Below, piece after piece: positions 23,680-34,700 of a DNA stretch of 64,000 nt. Source of the DNA: Bemisia tabaci (Eukaryota; Arthropoda; Insecta; Hemiptera; Aleyrodidae). Within the stretch, counting starts at the first letter, position 1; each line of letters begins with the position of its first letter. The notes beneath the pieces are model-generated. The model ran no database searches. It saw only the letters and a list, made by a program, of their open reading frames with translations, and was not told the origin of the DNA. The translations under genes and the position numbers were made by a program. Location: the NCBI RefSeq assembly GCF_918797505.1, contig NC_092800.1, positions 6,820,001 to 6,884,000 of the forward strand, in the 5' to 3' direction.

Positions 23680-24004
23680 CTGATACAACCCGATAAAGGA
23701 GGAAAAAGACGCGTAATAGCAATTTATTCTTTTTGCAGTTTCATCTTCAATGATCGGAATCTCATTTTCTCCTCTGCGGTCGAAGCATCAAACTGTTTCC
23801 CACCGTGCGCGATGCACCTACAAGCTATCAGATTGCAGTCCGCTTTTTCCATCCATGTCGACGAGGAACTTGGAAGGTATTGAGAGAGGCACAGGAAAGG
23901 GTGAAGCCTTTCGATATTTTCTTGCCTCATATTTTTATCTTGCTGAATGGTGGAACATGAATGGGTGGGTGAAGGCATCAAGCAGGCGAACCCTCTCTCT
24001 AATA
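23680..24004. other. No gene seen
   Basis: Overlapping ORFs on both strands (23724-24074, 23750-24106) extend into the next family A element and have no domain. Confidence 0.4.
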
Positions 24005-24257
24005 CTGCCGTGCCAAGGAAGAACGCCGTATGAGCATTCGAGAGCTGCCAAATTTCCTTCGATAAAATGTTCATTGTTGAGGAAAGTTATGAATATTTTT
24101 CCTTGAAATTTTCAAGAAATTAAGGTAAAATTGCGAGCAAAATTATCTTAAAAATTGGAAAGAAAATATTCATAAGTTCACCAGGAAATTCGTGTTTTAT
24201 CAAAGGAAATTTGGCAACGCCTGGAGGTTCATACGGCGTTTTTCCTTAGCACGGCAG
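24005..24257. mobile_element. Family A fold-back element, copy 5
   Basis: 253 bp, ends CTGCCGTGCCAAGGAAGAAC and the complement of CTGCCGTGCTAAGGAAAAAC. Flanks AATA and AATG differ at one base. Confidence 0.9.
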
Positions 24258-24466
24258 AATGTGATATCGTTTCCTCAACATCTTCGTACCAATTTCAGCT
24301 CGGAATTACATCCACCAGAAGATAGCGAAGCACGTATATCGTAGAGTGGCCACGGAGACATGCAACCGTCCATCGTACGGATTTTTGTCGCCTCCACTGA
24401 ATTGCCTACCCTTAAAAGTTTTGTCCTGGAAGATCATCTTTCACGCAGTCGGTAACATTCCGAACA

Positions 24467-24719
24467 CTGCCGTGCTAAGGAAAAACGCCGTTTGAACCTT
24501 CAGGCGTTGCCAAATTGCCTGTGATAAAACACAAATTTCCTGGTAAACTTATGAATATTTTCCTTCCAATTTTTCAGATAATTTTGTTCGCAATTTAACC
24601 TTAAGCCCCTGAAAATTTCAAGGGAAAATATCCATAAATTTCCTCAATAATAAACATCTCATCGAATAAAATTTTACAACTCTCGAATGTTCATATGGTG
24701 TTTTTCCTTAGCTCGGCAG
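24467..24719. mobile_element. Family A fold-back element, copy 6
   Basis: 253 bp, left end CTGCCGTGCTAAGGAAAAAC, right end the complement of CTGCCGAGCTAAGGAAAAAC. Flanks AACA and AATA differ at one base. Only ~210 bp from copy 5. Confidence 0.9.
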
Positions 24720-25032
24720 AATACTTTTGATCGTTACCGTTTGCTTTTCTCTTGTGATTTGCCTAGTAAGCATACGTTATGCATTTTTTCGGCACATTTC
24801 CCACCTCGAAAACTGAAACTCAAATATACAAAAATTTAACAGGAAGCACACATATAGTTCTGCCGTCTAAAGTGAAATCGTCATACCTCTATTCAACATT
24901 TTTAAAAAAAAATTTCTGGAAAATGCTGTTTTACAAGAAAACAGATAAAATATTCACCCTTTATTTTGTGAATCAACTCTTGCAAAATGCACTGCAGTTT
25001 AGCAGTTATTCATAAAGAACCCCTAGTAAATC
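24720..25032. other. No gene seen
   Basis: AT-rich sequence; the ORF at 24779-25015 shows no motif. Confidence 0.4.
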
Positions 25033-25193
25033 CATTAGCGGATCCAACAAATTGGCAACATTGTTTCTCCCCATTTATACCTATGAAAATGTATCGATTC
25101 GTATTGGGGCCAGGTGCTCCGACATGAATCGATTATTTAATATAGGTTTAAATGGAGGAAATCCAGTGTTGCCAATTGCTGGATCCGCCTCTG
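25033..25193. mobile_element. Family J hAT-like MITE, copy 1
   Basis: Left end CATTAGCGGATCCAACAAAT, right end GCTGGATCCGCCTCTG, inverted. Flanks AGTAAATC (25025-25032) and AGTAAACG (25194-25201) match at 6 of 8, so an 8-bp duplication is likely. The body shares ATAGGTTTAAATGG with family B, suggesting a common ancestor or transposase. Confidence 0.75.
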
Positions 25194-25194
25194 A

Positions 25195-25325
25195 GTAAAC
25201 GTGAGTCAGCCTGACGTCAGGCTATGTTTCATAAAGTACCCTGAATATGACTGATTCAGGCTGACATCAGTCTGACTCAGGGTAGTTTATGAGACATAGC
25301 CTGGACGTTAGGCTGATTCCCTTTT
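25195..25325. mobile_element. Palindrome with CAGCCTGACGTCAGGCT blocks
   Basis: Left arm GTAAACGTGAGTCAGCCTGA, right arm TTAGGCTGATTCCCTTTTAC. Inside, CATAAAGTACCCTGA pairs with TCAGGGTAGTTTATG. About 130 bp, noncoding, directly abutting the family J copy. Confidence 0.7.
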
Positions 25326-25752
25326 ACGAGGGACCCCATAGCCAATTTGGCAATGCAGCTGTTCCCAAGGATCAAACCAGCAGGTCCTCCGAGGCTGACA
25401 GTCTTAAACTTATACGCCACTAAGCCTCTGGTGAAAAACAAATGGCATTCTCCTCAATCGAGCTCTCTAATCTGAGAACAATGAGTGGAAAAGTTAGAAT
25501 GAGCAAACTTTCGGTGCCCTGCTCAATCGTTGTTGTGAGCTTCGATGGAGCCTGAGCGAGCCGAGATAAGCCGCTCGCGCGCGCCTAACAGTTTGCGGAT
25601 TATATTTGTCGAGCCAGATTGACATGATGATTGAGTTCTTCTCTGTGATTCTGCATACGACGCCAGGATGCATCGGACGGCCACGCTCAACCAAAATCAG
25701 CCTATCTCCACCTCACGTTGCCCAATTTCTTCGCAAAATGTTATTGTCTTAC
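25326..25752. other. No gene seen
   Basis: Mixed composition. ORFs at 25494-25694 (-) and 25606-25797 (+) have no recognisable motif. Confidence 0.4.
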
Positions 25753-26017
25753 ATATGGATTGCATTTTGCAAAAAGGAACCACTAGCATTGCAATGATGC
25801 TAAGATTGTACAACTTCATCCTTTGCAATAAAATTGCGGAAATTGTGAAAAACTATGAAATTTAGATGGTAATTTTTGCCTTAAATTTACAGTTTTTAGC
25901 GAGTAAAATAGAAACTATTAAGGGATAATCGGGGTTTTCCTCCAAGATAAAAGAAGTTGCACAATCTTAGCAACATTGCAATGCTAGTGGTTCCTTTTTG
26001 CAAAATGCAATCCATAT
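25753..26017. mobile_element. Family F inverted repeat, copy 1
   Basis: Arms of ~60-65 bp: TATGGATTGCATTTTGCAAA then AAGGAACCACTAGCATTGCA on the left; TGCAATGCTAGTGGTTCCTT then TTTGCAAAATGCAATCCATA on the right. The ~130-bp centre is unpaired and AT-rich. A second copy is at 59661-59918 and a fragment at 53283-53338. Confidence 0.85.
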
Positions 26018-26067
26018 ATTATTGGTTCAAAAACCAAAACAAATGGAGCTCCCATAGAGACTAGATA

Positions 26068-26299
26068 CACGGAAAAAAATAAATTGCTGATTCAACAATT
26101 CAATTGCTAAAAACAGTGAGTGCAATGTTTCAACGTAGATTTTACATAAAAAAATGCTACTCTAACCACATTGTAAACTAATTTAACCACGGGGGTGGTT
26201 AAAGTAGCATTTTTTTGTTGTAAAATCTACATTGAAACATTGCACTCACTGTTTTTAGCAATTGAATTGTTGAATCAGCAATTTAATTTTTTTCCATGT
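26068..26299. mobile_element. Family D fold-back (TTGCTGATTCAACAATTC type), copy 1
   Basis: Near-perfect 230-bp hairpin. Left CACGGAAAAAAATAAATTGC, right GCAATTTAATTTTTTTCCATG. The centre has TAACCACGGGGGTGGTTA. Strong relatives at 49134-49356 and 49472-49704. Confidence 0.85.
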
Positions 26300-26349
26300 A
26301 AACTTCAATCAGGATAGTAATATCGTAGTTAGCCAAACTGGAAACCCCA

Positions 26350-26556
26350 CACTGAAAAAAATAGTTCTGTTCACAGGGCTCTTGCACTTCTTTTGTACCT
26401 AACAGTCACAGAAGCTTCCGTTATGAGGACAGAGTACTCAGTTCCTACGACCGAAGTTATTTTCTCACAATAGAAAAATTCTGTAGGTGTGACAAAGAAT
26501 CTGCAAGAGCCCCGTGAACAGAATGTTGTGTCGTCAGCACCATCTTTTTTTCTGTG
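26350..26556. mobile_element. Family D fold-back (GTTCACAGGGCTCTTGCA type)
   Basis: Left CACTGAAAAAAATAGTTCTG then TTCACAGGGCTCTTGCA; right TGCAAGAGCCCCGTGAACAG and ends TTTTTTTCTGTG. About 207 bp; single copy in the window. Confidence 0.7.
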
Positions 26557-26748
26557 TAAGTCAATAGAAATACAAGATGAGCAGAACAAGAACACACGTT
26601 CGGAATTAAACCCAAAACAATTTTTTTTTTCTACTTCAACTATCTCACAAGGGATGATCCTGCGCTTTAGTCTCGTCCCCCCTCCGTCCCTACTGAACAA
26701 CCAGAGCCAGGGAATCATTGTTTGAGAGCATCAAACTCGGGTCGCTTG

Positions 26749-26818
26749 GCCGGGAATCGAACCCGGGACCTCCCATCACAGAGCTGGAGCTACAACCACT
26801 ACACCGTAGGAGACCGAT
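26749..26818 (-). repeat. tRNA-like sequence, probably a SINE head
   Basis: Read on the - strand, the segment has an A-box-like TGTAGTGGTTGTAGC and a B box GGTTCGATTCC inside a good 5-bp T stem (CCGGG/CCCGG). The 5' CCTACGG cannot pair with the 3' CCAAGCG, so it is not a working tRNA. It looks like an RNA polymerase III promoter head. The downstream body on the - strand (toward 26560) includes a pyrimidine-rich tract but no clear poly(A) or target duplication. Confidence 0.55.
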
Positions 26819-26867
26819 TTTGGGTTAACTTTCCTCCATCACTTTTCTCCAACTCTCTTGCATTAAC

Positions 26868-27165
26868 TTTTCTCCCGAATCCAAGCGAAACCTCATAGGT
26901 AGCATAAAGCATAGCAGAACGAGTTTACGCCTCACGCTATAACGCCTTCAATTTTGCAGATGCAACGCGGACATCCATCAAGTACGAATAGTTGTATCTC
27001 TGCGCCGTCATCGACAAGCGCCTTCCCCTTGATGCTTGCTGGTTCCGTTTGTCTTACCTGTGGTAATGCTTCAAGGGATGTGTGCGCGACAATCGCAACA
27101 ATAGCCGAAAATAGCAGAGATTCAATCGGGTCCCGTTTTTAAATTTTTCTCCCAAACCTAAACAA
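26868..27165. repeat. Family I dispersed repeat, copy 2
   Basis: Core at 26940-27017 matches 7290-7385 and 63465-63545. The left extension has CCTCATAGGTAGCATAAAGC. The segment GGGTCCCGTTTTTAAATTTT near 27127 resembles sequence to the left of copy 1, so element order is rearranged or the ends are duplicated. It shares TTCCGTTTGTCTTA with copy 3. Confidence 0.6.
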
Positions 27166-27991
27166 CTTCTTGCTGTAGCTCGTAAAATAACGTAATGTAT
27201 TTTGTCCGAGGATACATTTTTTTAAAAACATTTTTCTGTCGATTTTATGGATTTTACCGAAGCGGGCCTACAACCTACTAAAGACATGTTGAAACGATTA
27301 GATAAGGATATGAGTAAGAAACGGTATGATTCTAGATAAGGGAGAGGAATAGAAAAGAAAGGGGTTAAAGAGGTCAAAAAAGGGGTTCTAAACTGTCACC
27401 GTGGTTTCACACCTTAGGCCTATTAAGGGGAGGAGGATCAACCCTACTGCAACCTATTGCACAATGATGATATCTTTTGGTGAAGTATTCAGATGCATCA
27501 CTTGAAATTTACAATAATCAACTTTGAAACTGGGAAGGCTCTCCAAGTTCATGCTCATGCAGTACGATTTGATATACGCGACGTTCTTTCCCGAATGTGT
27601 GAAAAGCGAGTGACTGAGATGCTTATTTATTAATTCCTGATGAAATGACAGGACGAGTGAACTTATTCCAAAGGGGCAATAAATTTTACGGTTCATCGCA
27701 TGAAGACTGCTCAAACAACTTCTTTCCCGGAAAAATTACGCCAGATGGCTGACTTTGATCTCTTTCTCTCACCTTTCTTCGAATTACCAGTTTTTGAAAC
27801 GCTGTGCAATTTGTATTTTTATTGACTTAATTTACAAGTCCAACATCGAGAAAAATCTGACGAGCGAAAACCGACGTGTTTAATTGACTTTCCTTCCGCA
27901 GGATTTTACTCGCATTGATGCCAAAATCAGCGGTTAATGCCCCCCTAGAAGATGGGTTTTATTTGCAAGCTAGGCAATTTCAATAGAACTA
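27166..27991. other. No gene seen
   Basis: AT-rich sequence. The - strand ORF 27454-27714 (86 codons) has no recognisable motif or convincing splice context. Confidence 0.4.
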
Positions 27992-27995
27992 AATA

Positions 27996-28392
27996 GAGTA
28001 CCTTCATAGGGAGAGTATGGACAAGCTTGAAAATTTGGAGGTTCGGTTTGATTAGGTCATGTACGAGTAGCTCTCAGGGCCCAAAAAGGCAGCCAACCTA
28101 TGAACTTGAACTATCCAGTGGCACTAATTCAAACTCCGAGAGTAGGTACATTGATCAAAAATTATAAAAAAAAACGTATACAATTTTGATTTTGCATTCA
28201 TTTTCTTAGTTTCAAAGTCTTAACCCTTAAATCGCTTGTTTACAATGCGTTGTAGGCCCTATTGATTAATCTCTCAAATGCATAGGTAGGCATTGGCATT
28301 TTTCTAAAGATTTTCGTTTTTCACGTTGTCGCCTTTTGGGTCCTAAGGGCTACATAAATCGGGTTGTCCATACTCTCCCTATAAAGGCACTC
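27996..28392. mobile_element. ~400-bp element with 30-bp inverted ends
   Basis: Left end GAGTACCTTCATAGGGAGAG then TATGGACAA; right end TTGTCCATACTCTCCC then TATAAAGGCACTC. Further in, AGGGCCCAAAAAGGC and CCTTTTGGGTCCTAAGGGC also correspond. TAGAACTA occurs at 27984-27991 and 28393-28400 and may be an 8-bp duplication, although four bases separate the left one from the end. Confidence 0.75.
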
Positions 28393-28400
28393 TAGAACTA

Positions 28401-29306
28401 TACACTTAAAATGGTAAGGTGATAATCTTGAGAATTTGATCATATTTTTTACAGAAAGAAATATGATCGGCTGTTCTTTTTTTCAAAAGACCTACGTCAA
28501 GATTTTTAATTTATCTCGCTTGCTGGAAAATACCTCTGCAGCCGCAATTGTTAGAGAGTTGTGACTGTGCGCGACTTCTCAGCTTACTCTCACAGTGGAT
28601 TTTAGTTGAGGATCGGGACGCTATGGTTGATCGGAGGAAATCGCGGCGAATCGTTGGCCCATGAATGGCTTTCAATTTGACCCGCCGGGGATAGGGATGA
28701 GGCGTGAAGGAGGGGGGAAGGGTGGTTGCAGGGACAACGCTTGATCAATCAAGTCGCACAATGTATCACGGAAGTGGCTGGAATTTGTTTTCACTTCGGG
28801 GTTCGGATTTCTTCTCCACCCTGCCGAGCAAGAAGAGCGTATCTGCAGGGAAAATGCTGGTTTCATATGACTTTTACGTTCAGCACGGAAGACCCGAGCA
28901 CCGCACTGTAGTGCGGGTGGTATCAATCAAGATGAACGGCGTTGTCGGACTAGATAAGGAAAAGGGGTGATCCTTCTGATTAGTGAGGGTATTCCTCTTG
29001 TCGGTCGATGGTGATATTTTATCCTGTCATGCAAAGCAAAGTTTTGTCTTAAGAAAAATTTAGGTAATAAGACTATGTAACGACTTTTAGGAGGGAAAAC
29101 GAGCCAATAGAATTGTGATGTCGCTGAGAAAAATCTCGTGTTAAGAAACATAGCCTTTTCTTCACACTGTGCATTTCGGAGTATATTTTTAAAATTTCTG
29201 ATGTGTTGAATGTGATTTTCTTGTTCTTTTATTCATAAATAACTTACTCAGCTGGCTGTATCTCTTGCGTGCATTATCCCCATTCTTCCGCAATGCCAAT
29301 CCAAGC
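28401..29306. other. No gene seen
   Basis: Mixed composition, no repeat partner. Overlapping ORFs on both strands at 28672-28970 have no recognisable domain. Confidence 0.4.
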
Positions 29307-29469
29307 CAGAGGCGGATCCAGCGATTTGTCAACACTGGCTTTCTTCCATCTAAACCTGTATTAAATACTCAATTCTTGTCTGAGAACTTGATCCCTCTAG
29401 AAATCAATACATTTCCATAGGTTTTTATGGAGAAAAAACAATGTCACCAATTTGCTGAATCCGCCACTG
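29307..29469. mobile_element. Family J hAT-like MITE, copy 2
   Basis: Left end CAGAGGCGGATCCAGCGATT, right end GCTGAATCCGCCACTG. The centre keeps CATTTCCATAGG and TTTTTATGG words shared with family B. Flanks do not match. Confidence 0.7.
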
Positions 29470-29620
29470 CTCTAGGCAAGAAGATTTTAATAGTTCATTA
29501 TGAGCAGTTTAATCTGCAAGCAATACGACGAATGCCATATGCACCATTTTGCATTGCCAAATTGCCTTCTAAAAATTACGAATTTTCAGAAAAATGCTCG
29601 TCTTCGGATTCGTTCATTAT

Positions 29621-29762
29621 TTGGACTGCATTTTGCAATTTGGAACTATAAATTCTGGCTCATCTGAAAAAACACTTATGTGCATGGGGAAACTAATGGC
29701 ACATAGGTTGTTTTAAAACCGGACCAGAATTTATAGTTCCAAATTGCAAAATGCAGTCCATT
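29621..29762. mobile_element. Family C fold-back, copy 2
   Basis: Left TTGGACTGCATTTTGCAATT, right AATTGCAAAATGCAGTCCA. The centre TGCATGGGGAAACTAATGGC is as in the other copies. It joins directly to a family A fragment on its right. Confidence 0.85.
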
Positions 29763-29763
29763 T

Positions 29764-29886
29764 GATCTAAAATGTCTGAAAATTTCAAGGAAACACATTC
29801 ATAATTTTTTTCAAGAATTCATATGTTCCGAGAGAATATTTGGCAACATTTGAATGCTCATACGGCGTTTATATTTTGCGCGGCAG
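29764..29886. mobile_element. Family A fragment (right half)
   Basis: From ATCTAAAATGTCTGAAAATT to TTTGCGCGGCAG. The left half is missing and its place is taken by the family C copy, implying deletion with or after the family C insertion. Confidence 0.75.
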
Positions 29887-30310
29887 AATAGACCGATTCC
29901 TTCACACCCCCATTGAAAACGAGGGGGTTTTCTCCGGAAAATCTCCAAGTTTGGTTCGTGCATGAGCGTGGCCCCCGGGCGGGGATTAGGGCGCGATGCT
30001 GAGAATTACGGACTCGGCGCCTCGCCGGGGCGGCTCTTGAGTCGGACAGATAAGTTAAGCAGGTTACACACATCGTCGCTGCTCTAATGTCGCCGCGTAT
30101 CTCGATTGCCACAGGAGCCCTGGAGAGCATAGAGTTATACGGCGAACAGGGCTCACGTTGGATAGGCCCTTACGCCAGAGCGGCGACGACATCTCCGACT
30201 CCCATTGATCGGGCCCGGCAGGTCTCGGGTCTCCCGGAGACAAAGACGGCCTCGCATCCCCCAACGCAATCCCCGATCTCCGGCCTCGTATTAAGCAGTC
30301 GCGAGCCGTG
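29887..30310. other. GC-rich block, no gene recognised
   Basis: 29965-30300 is GC- and CpG-rich, with open frames on both strands (29858-30130 -, 30064-30264 -, 30087-30311 +) but no domain. It borders the family B array. It may be a promoter-like or exon remnant. Confidence 0.35.
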
Positions 30311-31060
30311 ATTTGCGATATATCGATTGATCTGCCGTAAAAACCTATGGGAAAGGATCGATGAACAGGGTATTCCTTAATAATCGATTCTTTACGATAG
30401 CTTCAAATGAGGAAATATCGATAATCGATCATCATCGCCTCGATTGATCTGCCATTTAAACCCATGGAAAGGATCGATAAACAGGGCGCTTGCAACGAAC
30501 ACCTTAAAAATCGATTCTTTACGATAGCTTCAAATGGGGAAATATCGATAATCGATCATCATCGCCTCGATTGATCTGCCATTTAAACCCATGGAAAGGA
30601 TCGATAAACAGGCCTTAATAATCGATTCTTTACGATAGCTTCAAATGAGGAAATATCGATAATCGATCATCATCGCCTCGATTGATCTGCCATTTAAACC
30701 CATGGAAAGGATCGATAAACAGGGCGCTTGCAACGAACACCTTAAAAATCGATTCTTTACGATAGCTTCAAATGGGGAAATATCGATAATCGATCATCAT
30801 CGCCTCGATTGATCTGCCGTAAAAACCTATGGGAAAGGATCGATAAACAGGGTGCACGATACCTTAATAATCGATTCTTTACCATAGCTTCAAATGAGGA
30901 AATATCGATAATCGATCATCATCTCCTCGATGGATCTGCCATTTAAACCTATGGAAAGGATCGATAAACAGGGTGGTCGCAACGAACACCTTAAAAATCG
31001 ATTCTTTACGATAGCTTCAAATGGGGAAATATCGATAATCGATCATTATCGCCTCGCCAC
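30311..31060. repeat. Six-unit tandem array derived from family B
   Basis: Six head-to-tail units start at about 30323, 30441, 30568, 30679, 30806 and 30928 (unit lengths 118, 127, 111, 127, 122, ~130). Each carries CGATTGATCTGCC or a close form, GGATCGAT(A/G)AACAGG, AATCGATTCTTTACGATAGC and AATATCGATAATCGATCAT. Units 2 and 4 include a segment with CGCTTGCAACGAACACC that unit 3 lacks. Only the outer edges keep parts of the MITE ends. TATCGATA occurs six times, once per unit. ORF 30930-31250 is not a gene. Confidence 0.9.
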
Positions 31061-31745
31061 TACGCGCGAGGCGTGGGTGCTTGCGGAGTTTCCCGCCTGG
31101 GGATCTCGCGAACAATTCGGTGATCTCCACACAGTGAAACGAGTCGCAGGGAAAGGTTGGATGATACATTTTTGTGTAAAACTTCAAATGTTGATGTTAT
31201 ATTTCGTCGCATCGATAATGACTGGGAGGAGTTTTTCGCATTTTCGATAATGATAAATTTTTTCGAATTAATATAACCAAAAGTTATCTGCGGAAGGAAA
31301 GTCAGTATTTTGTGGAGACAATTTTTTTGTCGAAAAGTTTAGTTAAATAGAGGAAATTAATTGAAACCATAAAAAAAAAACAGGTCAGGGCGAGTTTAAT
31401 TAATTTTCGCGCCGTTGGAGGACATAAAATGGTGATGTAATTAAGAATTTTGAGTCCCAAACAAGACTAATAAAATCCTCGAATAGCCTACCCTTAAAAC
31501 CACGTTTTACGCTCTGCATACTACAAATAATCAATTGGTTTGGTTTTTAAATTAATGGGCAATTTTTTCGTGTCAAAAATTTTGGACAAAAAAACCTTGT
31601 CCTAATAGTGACATCAATATCTTAATTTTTAGTTTTGGTCTTTTGATTGTTGTTCATACACATTGCAGAAATAAGTATATATATTTTGGTGTGGATCGCG
31701 TGTTTCCAGTAAGTTTTCATTATTTCATTTAAGTTAAGTGCTTTA
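31061..31745. other. No gene seen
   Basis: AT-rich sequence, no recognisable frame or repeat partner. Confidence 0.4.
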
Positions 31746-34700
31746 CACTGAAAAAAATGTTTCCTAAATACAAGGCGGAGCCGTCTTAGACCAAGTAAAC
31801 TGGATACTTAAAAAGTATCGACAAGAAACGGAGGTTTGAACTAAGACAACGGAGTTACCTTGGATCAAGAAATAGCGTTTTCTCAATCCAACGCTCCACG
31901 TCCCCTTAAAAGAAGAAAGCGTTTACTTAAAAAAAGGAAACATTCCATGCCGTGAAAATATTTCCTAAATTTAAGAAATTATCGTTGGTTTGAAGTGAGT
32001 ATCCGTCGTATTGATCTAGGTAAACTGTTTACTTAGAAATAGGAAACAGTTGCGTAACTCCCACGTGCATTTACTGGCTTCAAGTTAATGGTTTGTTTAA
32101 AATTAGTAAACGGCGTGTTGGACGGGAATGCGCGTTTATTGTATTGAAACCAACTGTTGTCTTAGAATTAGTAAACGGGGACGCCCGGCATGAATAGATG
32201 TTGCCTAACTCTCAGGCGTGTTTACTTATTTCTAGCCAATTGTTGTTTTAAATTTAGTAAATAGTCACTGCAGGTATGCACACTGCACCCATATCATATG
32301 TATAATTATTGATCAATAATAGCAAAAAATGGTTTAATTTATCGAATTTTTGATGAAAAAAAATTTCAATTGTATATCTGCAAGTATCGAAGACTCGACA
32401 TGGCAAGTATCGACTTGCAAATTTTGGCCTACCTATCGGGATTTGAACCTGAGACCTACAGTTTACGAACCTAACACCCTACCTACTTAGCCATCCGAAA
32501 GTGCTAGTGCTAAGTGCTTAGTGCTAGTTTTACAATAGAACAAATAACATTTTTCTATGATTTTTCTTTTTTGACTATTTTAATAATCTTGGTGTTTGTT
32601 ATGTATATAATGATTTATTTAACATTCGAGTCTTTAATTAAATGTTATGATTTAGATAATCAAACTATAGAATCTTTTTGAACAGTCTTACCTTTAGTAA
32701 TTTTAGTTTTTCTAGCTTTTCCATCTATCCGGCACTTAGTCCGCTTATTGCTTATGTCTACGCCGGCCGAATTTACACTATATAAGTCATTGACTTAGGC
32801 TCGCACCATTATTGTGATAGTGAATATGCGTGAGACCTGATGGGTTAAGATTTTTTGAACCCGAAAAGATGAATTTGGAGCAAAAAAGAAATACGCGTGT
32901 TACTGTTGTCACTTTTTTTACGTTTATTTTTGTTTCTTTCCCATCTTATATTAATTTTTAATCTCTTTAAAAAGAATTTAAAGCAATGCGCCTTTTTTAA
33001 AATTTTCTCTCTTCATTTTTTCTTAAAGAATCGCTGACTTTAAAAAAATAAGAATAAAGAATGAAACTCTTCGAAAATGTTTGTAACACAATAACTTTTT
33101 GTTTTTGATGACTGAGGTTGTTACATTTTTTAAATATTACTAGTTCTATTCAATTCGATTATAATATTCAAGACTATTCTGGACCATTTATTAGACTTTT
33201 CTATTTCAATTAGAATATTAATAGTTCTATTCAATAGTTCTAATTAATTCACATCGGGCGGAAAAGGAAGAATGTGAGCACTATAAAAGAAACATTAATA
33301 GTTCTAATTCCTTACTTTAAAAAATAAGATTTGAAAAATAAGCTTTGAGATTTTCTGGATTAAGGCATCTTTTTCCGTGGACAGTCACAATTTATTCATA
33401 AAAAAAGTTCAATCTTCGATTACTCTTATATTTTACTCAGTTTACATAATCACACGCGTGACGTTCTAATATTTTATTGTATAGCTGCACTTCATTTTCG
33501 TTACACTCTCTAAAGTTGATAGGAAGGTGGTAAAGAAGTGCTGGATCCACCCTATTTTGCAGGGAAACAAGGTAAACAGGGTCAAATGCTTCAATTACGG
33601 TAAAAAATGTTGAGCTCTTATGAGTATCCGTACAAGACTGTGGAGGGAGGGGGGGCGGAAAGATCGGTCCCGACAGGCCCTTCGACCCAAAATTTCCCCG
33701 GACACAAATGAATCAAAGTTTTAAATATCAACAATTTTGCACTCGCAAATTCCTTTCGAAAATACAGAAAAAACTGTATTTTGTTTTCGATCCACTCCAT
33801 CGTTGCGTTCATAAATCAAAGGGACCCGGAAAATCGATATTGAACAGTGTAAACACTACGTAGCAGCAGAGTTATTCGATTATCTTCATCTGTCAACTTG
33901 GTGGGTGACATGCTGAAAAGTATGATTCTCTCCACATTTTTTAATTTCTTCCTCGGCCCTTAGCATAAGCATGCATTTTATTTGACCCTTTTTAATTCTA
34001 TCTGCGAGGGATCTTTCATTCATCAGGACAGGAAAAGTAAGGAAGAAAATAAGTAAAAAAAATTGCGATTTTTTAGTGTGAGGAAATACATTGTCCGATG
34101 AAACTGAACTGAGGCAATGCAAAAAACTCCCGGCTTCAATCTACTTAAGTATTTAAGTCCTCTTTATGAGGCCCCCTTCATTTAAAAATAAAAATTAAAA
34201 CTTCAAATGCACAGTGCCGATCTATTTAAAACAACGCAAATATTTCCTCTTCCTCTCCTTCTTTACTTCTTTATTTATTTAATTTTTTGTCGACGCCGAG
34301 CATATGAGTGATTTCTCAAAGGACACATTAAATGAATTTCTCCCTAAAGAACAATTATTTTGTAGACAAATATGATGGGCATCTTGATTTTTTAACTTCC
34401 GTCTCCTTTTATTCCGTCATAAATGGTGTTGGTTTAAGCAGATGCTAACGGCATCTGGCAGCAATTGCATGTATCATTCTCATAGGAGGCGTCACCATCC
34501 GGTTTACTAATTTTAAGGAAACTGGTTTCTTCTTCGAAGCAAAATGTTATATTGAAAGTAGGCAACCGCACATGCCCCATGCCGCATCCGTTCCCCGCGG
34601 AAGGGACTCACTCCGTTTACTACTTTTAAGGTAACTGGTTTCTTCTTCTGACGTACCGTGTTTTCTTTCATCAAACAAGCTGTTGGGTTATTAAAAGGCA

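Noticed and set aside
23724..24106. Pair of ~116-residue ORFs on both strands
   Set aside because: They extend into a family A element and have no domain; each is partly the complement of the other.
26749..26818. Functional tRNA gene
   Set aside because: Acceptor-stem halves cannot pair.
27454..27714. 86-residue - strand ORF outside repeats
   Set aside because: No motif, signal peptide, or donor/acceptor in frame; length is within chance for AT-rich DNA.
30311..31060. CRISPR-like array
   Set aside because: Adjacent units share almost their full length, with no variable spacers; derived from a MITE.
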